Below, piece by piece: positions 58,532 to 64,000 of a stretch of 64,000 nucleotides of DNA. Position 1 is the stretch's first letter, and the number at the start of each line of letters is the position of its first letter. The stretch comes from Cephalopachus bancanus. Its lineage: Eukaryota; Chordata; Mammalia; Primates; Tarsiidae. Where the stretch lies: assembly GCA_027257055.1 (NCBI GenBank), contig JAPVLO010000073.1:3038001-3102000 (forward strand), read 5' to 3'. Made by a program: the position numbers and the translations under genes. The notes under the pieces are model-generated. The model made no database searches. It was given only the letters and a program-made list of their open reading frames with translations, and had not been told where the DNA came from.

Positions 58532-61316
58532 AATATCAACTAAATGATAAAAGTGAGAATATTTTGAGGAAGTATCTTCATGAGACAATCACTAGAAAGA
58601 TCTGGGCATTCTAGAAGATGACTGTTGGGGAGTCCTAAAAAATAATATTTACAATAGATTTGGAGGTCCTTGAAAACAAAAGTGAAATGATATAGCAGAA
58701 ACAAAGATTATTAGCAGGAGGGAGAGGCATAAAAGGTAAAATATATATTACCAACTTGAATGAGATGTAATCTTTCATAAATATTAAGCTTTAGGATAAA
58801 CTTTAAAAATGATCTTTAGGTATTTCTTATATAGAAAATATGTCATCACAAATTTTTAGACACTAATGCTGCTGAAAGTGGAGAAATAGTAAATCCTTAT
58901 GGTATAATGAGTATCTCAGGATTAGCTTACATCATTAATTCAAACTTTGGATAATTAAAATAATTCTAATTGTTTACATATGGAAAAATGATCACTAATT
59001 TCAAAAAATAATCATTAAAGCCAAATAGATAAATTAATCTGGAATGTGCCATGTGAAACACTTTCTTAATACACTTTCTCAATAATTTAAAATTTTCTTT
59101 TCTGAGTCAAAGCTTATTCATTGCTTTCTGAATAGTTTTTCAGAGAACATTCTATACTGTTAACTTTATGCCAAAATTCCACATTACTATCTGCATTGAT
59201 GATTTGTTTTAACATTACAAATTATAGAGAGGGAATATATTTTGTGGTTCATGGAAAACACACCTTTCTAGATAGAGGTTGATTTCTGTTCTCATTTTAT
59301 CAACTATTCTCATTTCTTCATATCGGAGAAGATTTGCACAGATGACATCATTACTCTGTCACCATTTTCCATTCTGCTAAAGTACTACCTCTTGGCCCTG
59401 AAATCTATTCTTATAATCTTGCCTGACATAACAACTTGGCATAGGATGGCAGAGCCTAGACACAAAATATCTGGTGAAGTTACTAATATTTGATGCTACA
59501 ATCAGATTATGACATGTCAGGGCATTGTAAAATGGGTAATGAATTTTTAAGGAGAGTAAAGAGTTGTGCTGTGTCCCAGTCAACTGAAGTTGATTAAAAA
59601 TTAATTAGACCGTAGTTCTTAACTTTTTAAAGGAATAGATCCCCGAGGAATCTAGTGAATATTATAGACCTGCTTCCTAGAAAAGTGCTAAACTGTGTAT
59701 ATGGACAAAAATTTGCATGCGCAGTACTTAGGGGCCTCTTGAATATCTCCTTGGATCTCAGGTGAAAAATTTGTGCATCAGGTCTGTGACTTTAATAAAA
59801 AACTCTTTAGCTGCTTATGTGTCTATCAAGATGCGCCTGCAGTTAAAGACACATAATGATGTGGGGGGAACCTTACTAATCTATTGCTATCCCAATCCTA
59901 ATAATAATGAGGTTGCAGAGGAAAGTAAAAGTGTACCAAAAATTAGATTATTCACTAAGAAAGTTGTTCTTTTATAAAGCAGTTGTCTTTCAAGCATCTC
60001 CTTCTTAATAAATTATGCCACCTGTGTATTAGAGTTATGAGTCAATTTATCTAAAGCTACTGAATGTTGTGAACATGCAACCATAACATTTTGAAATGAT
60101 GCAAATAAATTTCAAAGTAAAAATAATGTAAATTTTAAAACAAATTATTTGATGTGTCCAAGAATCAAGAAAGACTCTTAGGAAAACTGATGAAAATCTA
60201 GAATATTTTGCAGAAATGAGACATAACAGTAAACTAGTCATATTGTTTATCAAACAATTTTTTTCACAAAAGGCAACAATAGTCATGGGACTATTAATAC
60301 ACAATAAAAAAACTCTCTTAAGCCTTGTTCTTTCAAATAATTAATACATGGTTTCATTGAATAAAACTTTCTTTAAAATAAGATAAAATAATTTTATTAT
60401 CTTTAATTATTCTTTTCAAGATGATGCCCCATCTAATTTTTTCCTGTATTATAAAATGTCTGCCTTTTGATGAATTTATATTGAACAAGCTTTCCAACTT
60501 CAAATTATGTTAAAATAATGAGGACCCCCTGTGAGTAGATGTAGCTCTTTATAATTTTTTTCATTTAGGGTTTTTTCTTCTTGAATATTCCTGTATCAAC
60601 TTAAGAATATATGTACAGGTCATATTTTCTCAGTTTATAGATTTATCAGAGACCTTAGCTATTTTTATATAGTTTTTTTTAAAGCTGTAAATAATAAATA
60701 ACCAGATAAGCTAGGGACACTGAGAAATAACTTTTTCTTTTTCAGCTCATTTTTTCCACCCACATGACTGTAAATCAAATATTTAATAGCTCTCACTTAA
60801 AAAAAAAGTAGACACGAGGAATGTCTTGATTTGGTGTGCTCATTTACCATATGTCAAGGGAGAAGTTAGAGTTCACAACTTAAAAAAGAATAGATTTTTC
60901 TCTTGTTTTGAAAGACTGGGTCATTCTGGAATTTTCTTTTACTTCAACATATCACAAAAATATTTTTCCTGTTCTGATATTGTAGAATGTAAACATTTAA
61001 ATAAACAAATGGCATAACTAAGAGTTCCAATGTTTTTCACGATGTCTCTGACGTTGTAAAATACTTTAGATATTTACTGATCATCTGATATCTAATATGT
61101 GAATGAAAACTGGAATCAATTAATCATTTTTCTATGTTATCAGCGCAATACCAACCACCTAAATTTCTTAAAAGCACATGAATAATTGAATTTTGCTTCA
61201 GTATTGATAATGGCACAGCTCATATGTACTACATGGAACTGTGCCCCTCCAGTGCCCAGCATGTTGATAAGTATGTCAGTTTGAGTTAGTGTATATTACA
61301 TATACAGAGGCCTTTA

Positions 61317-61383
61317 TAGTATGATGACCACTTATGTACCTAACCCTGAATTGTACCTCACATCTTTAAAATAAAAAATAAAA
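61317..61383 (+). mobile_element. L1 3'-end fragment, sense, in 3' UTR/downstream region
   Basis: TACCTAACCCTGAATTGTAC followed by CTCACATCTTTAAAATAAA is the recurring L1 end in sense, followed by an A-rich tail. It brings its own AATAAA-like signals on the TFEC strand. Confidence 0.8.
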
Positions 61384-62480
61384 GCAATTTTTCTAATAAA
61401 TACTAACCACATTTGGAGTGTTGCTGATCTCATGTGTTAGTCAAATCTCCTATAATCATTGTTCATTGATATTCCAATATTTTATTATCTGAATAATTTT
61501 TGATTTGAAAAGAAGAAATGATTCAAAAATTGAGAAAAATAGTTTCTCTTGAAATTGTCTGCCCTATATTTTCCCTGTGATGTTTATAGAGAATTTGAGT
61601 GTATAGGAGATATCAGAAACCAGTTATTTGATATAAAATAAATATCCCTCAAGATACAACCAATTTAATGATGAAATATATTGTCTACTGCTTTATACAG
61701 AAAAGGGAACTTTTTATCTTGTTGTAAAGGGATTTATATGTGTATTTCTACATAATGAAATGATTTCTATTGTGTTTTCTACTGATGGAATCCTCTGTAA
61801 ATTGTCTTTTTCCTACATTATCCAACAAACTTAAGGAATAAAATTAATGACCTTTATGTTTGCAACACTACCTCTTCCATTCCTGTACTACCTTTCTATT
61901 TCAAAAATTCTATATTTTCACCTTAATTTTTTCCACAGAAATAAATTTTATTTGTGTTATTTAAGCTGCCAGTTATATATAACAAAGAAAATATACAAAA
62001 AGAGGAAATTGCTATTTTGATGAAAGATGCTATTTTACTGAAAGAATTATATATTATCAGGAAGTTACATATTATATTGTTCTTTAAAACATGACTATTG
62101 AAGTTTAAAGGCAAACCAAATTCAAGAATCTTTTCCAACAGCATAGCAGTTGCTTATGGCACACAAAGCTAAAATTAATTCAGCTATTTAATCTTAATAA
62201 TAACAACGTAGTTAGAAATCCTTGACTTTAATAGTATTTTATATATGTGAATAGCTGAAATAACATTCTTATAATTTTAATCTAACATTGATTAGATCAA
62301 GAAAACACTGTTAATGTAATAAGCCTGTAGAATTTGTAATTGTTGCTATTTTTCATTTTTAATATCAACCTAATGTGTCTTATTTTCTAAGAAAATTGAG
62401 AACATTGGTGAACTTAAATGCATACATGAATCTTTGTACAAATACTGTAAAATGTACCAATGTTTTCTTTGCACATATTA

Positions 62481-62486
62481 AATAAA
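62481..62486 (+). promoter_or_regulatory. Candidate distal poly(A) signal AATAAA
   Basis: AATAAA follows TTTGCACATATTA and precedes a T-rich tract at about 62500-62545. It is the last strong signal before sequence with no recognisable feature. The assignment to TFEC is inference. Confidence 0.4.
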
Positions 62487-62510
62487 AGAAGAAAATTATT
62501 TAATGTTTTA

Positions 62511-64000
62511 ATATAGTTTTTTGATCTGACTTTGTATATAGACTACTGGAAAATAGAGAATGAGGATTAATCATATGAAAGTATACTTAACTGTCACTAG
62601 ATTTCACAATTGACAACTGCAGACTCCATAGTCCATGTTTAAAATGATAATTTAATATTTTCCTATTAATGAAAATAATTGTTACATTCTTTAATACGGT
62701 CTCCTGCCATCTGCTTCTCCATGCTCTTATGGCTTTGATTTATGGAAAATATTTATCAGAATGTTGCAAAATTGCTAAAAGGCATAATGGTAGCAGTGAA
62801 ATTACTAAGAAACTCTGCAAAACCTTTTAATATACGAGATGGTCCCCAGATAATCTAGGATAAATAGAATACTGTATTTTAATTTGTAAAACATTTTAAG
62901 GCTACTAATTGGTATTGACTAGATCTATCCTTTGATAATGAAATTTTAATAAGAATTTCAGTTATGTTAAGACTTTCTAATATTTAATATCATGTTTATG
63001 GATCTTTTTCCTACATATCCTCTTTAAAAATAATAAAATACGACTGCTGTGAGTTAAGGTATGTTATTCTGTGTTCAAAAGTAGGTTTAGCACTTTTTTA
63101 AAAAAAGGAATACAATATGAATATTTTTCTTAAAACATTATCAATTCCAAAAATACTAACTAACATAATGATTTTTGTATGAAAGAGATAACCAATCTAA
63201 TACAGATAAAAATAAGTCAGGATGATTTTTTTAACAGCATATAGACTGAAAAAATTAAGGACTGAATGGATTTCATAATTATTTATTGTTTGTGTATGTA
63301 CACCTGTGGTGTGTTTGGGTATGTGTGCCCAAGTGGAAGCTTATAAAAAACAGTTTTTTAATCCCTGGACATTAGAAAGGACTCTACACATAAGAATGTT
63401 ATTTTTATGAAGACATACATCTATAGCTATAACATTATAGCTATCTCCAAATCTCTTCTGTTAGGAACACATATACACACAATCATACGCCTTACTCTGA
63501 ATTGAGTTAAAGAGATGGAAAAGATTAAGAAAGCTGTAATAGGTTTTAATAGTTTTGGTAAAATAAGTGATATTTGAAACTACAATACATTAAGATATAA
63601 GTACTGATTTTATTGACCACCAAAAGGAAGATTAAAACCCACCTAAGAAGTTATTATCACCTGCAGAGTTCTAACTATGTGGTGGTAAAGTGGTAAAATA
63701 CAATAAAGCTTATTGGCTAAGTAATGGATACCCATCATGTTAAATATACATCAGTTTCATTAATTGGCAACCATAAGACAAGAGTATAACATTCAAGATG
63801 GGGATGATTTTGATAGGATCGACCACATTGTGGTTGGTTAAGTATATGATTCATGTAATAAGAAAAAGGTGCCTGCAGGCTATTGTTCCTAGCATGGATT
63901 AAAATTTACATATTGCTTCTCCTTATGTCAAAACATCTGGTGCCTGCAAATGCTAACATTTCGTTAAAAAGTTTCACAAGGCAGGAAAAGTGGATTGGAA
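62511..64000. other. Sequence downstream of TFEC, no gene recognised
   Basis: AT-rich with no confident repeat, RNA gene or exon. A short TG-rich patch lies at about 63290-63330. Confidence 0.5.

Larger units (their letters stand above)
56825..62510 (+). other. TFEC: TFEC 3' UTR and downstream sequence, 3' end uncertain
   Basis: Sequence after the stop is AT-rich with scattered ATTTA motifs and no further coding exon. AATAAA signals occur at 57710-57715, near 60104, near 61840 and at 62481-62486, among others. The 62481 signal is followed within 60 bp by T-rich sequence and is the best-looking distal site; the 57710 signal would give a 0.9 kb UTR. A 7SL-derived monomer (58293-58440) and an L1 3'-end fragment (61317-61383) lie inside. 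The real end cannot be decided from sequence alone. Confidence 0.5.

Noticed and set aside
58178..58588. 136-codon open frame on the - strand
   Set aside because: Spans the antisense of a 7SL-derived monomer (QAGLELLGSSNPLTSVAQ is typical Alu antisense translation).

Overview
This is a 64 kb stretch of an AT-rich mammalian nuclear genome. It holds one recognisable protein-coding gene, TFEC (transcription factor EC, the MITF/TFE bHLH-leucine-zipper family), on the + strand. Seven coding exons (7802-8053, 18508-18594, 44447-44561, 46614-46670, 49871-49946, 55400-55547, 56444-56824) all have AG/GT borders and compatible phases. They join into a 1,044-nt coding sequence including the stop, that is 347 residues, which is the length I recall for human TFEC. 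No bacterial, viral or CRISPR-like system was seen, and nothing resembling a new biochemical system. The interesting material is splice and isoform structure, a perfect palindrome, and transposon insertion histories.

Organism: the dimeric, 7SL-derived Alu elements make this a primate. Their diagnostic sequence (left end GGCTCGGTGGCTCAGCCTG, right-monomer GCGGTGGCCGGGAGCGG) does not match my recollection of simian, lemur or galago/loris Alu consensuses. The recurring L1 3' end (TACCTAACCCTGAATTGTAC, present in at least seven copies) is also not the human one. A tarsier is the best fit. This is inference from memory of the repeat families, not a database match.

Layout: 1-7801 is intron upstream of the first recognised exon, dominated by an antisense L1 (about 1441-5610) with a nested Alu and a nested younger L1 end. 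7802-8053 is the exon with the annotated ATG (7874). The 10.5 kb intron to 18507 carries Alu, MIR and L1 copies, an eroded ORF and a 5'-inverted L1. 18508-18594 is an 87-bp symmetric exon encoding the acidic activation motif. The 25.9 kb intron 18595-44446 is the repeat sink: L2, inverted Alu pairs, three L1 blocks with inversions, a TA-flanked mariner-type MITE and compound microsatellites. 44447-56824 has the remaining five exons encoding the SUMO-type motif, basic region, helix-loop-helix, zipper and serine-rich tail. 56825 to about 62500 is 3' UTR and downstream sequence with several AATAAA signals; the best candidate poly(A) signal is at 62481. 62510-64000 shows no gene.

How the pieces act: exon 3 supplies the activation motif, exons 5-7 supply DNA binding and dimerisation, and exon 8 supplies the C-terminal regulatory tail. 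Exon phases allow a natural in-frame isoform without exon 3. They also allow an N-terminally extended isoform, because the first recognised exon is open in frame upstream of its ATG and resembles the same exon of MITF.
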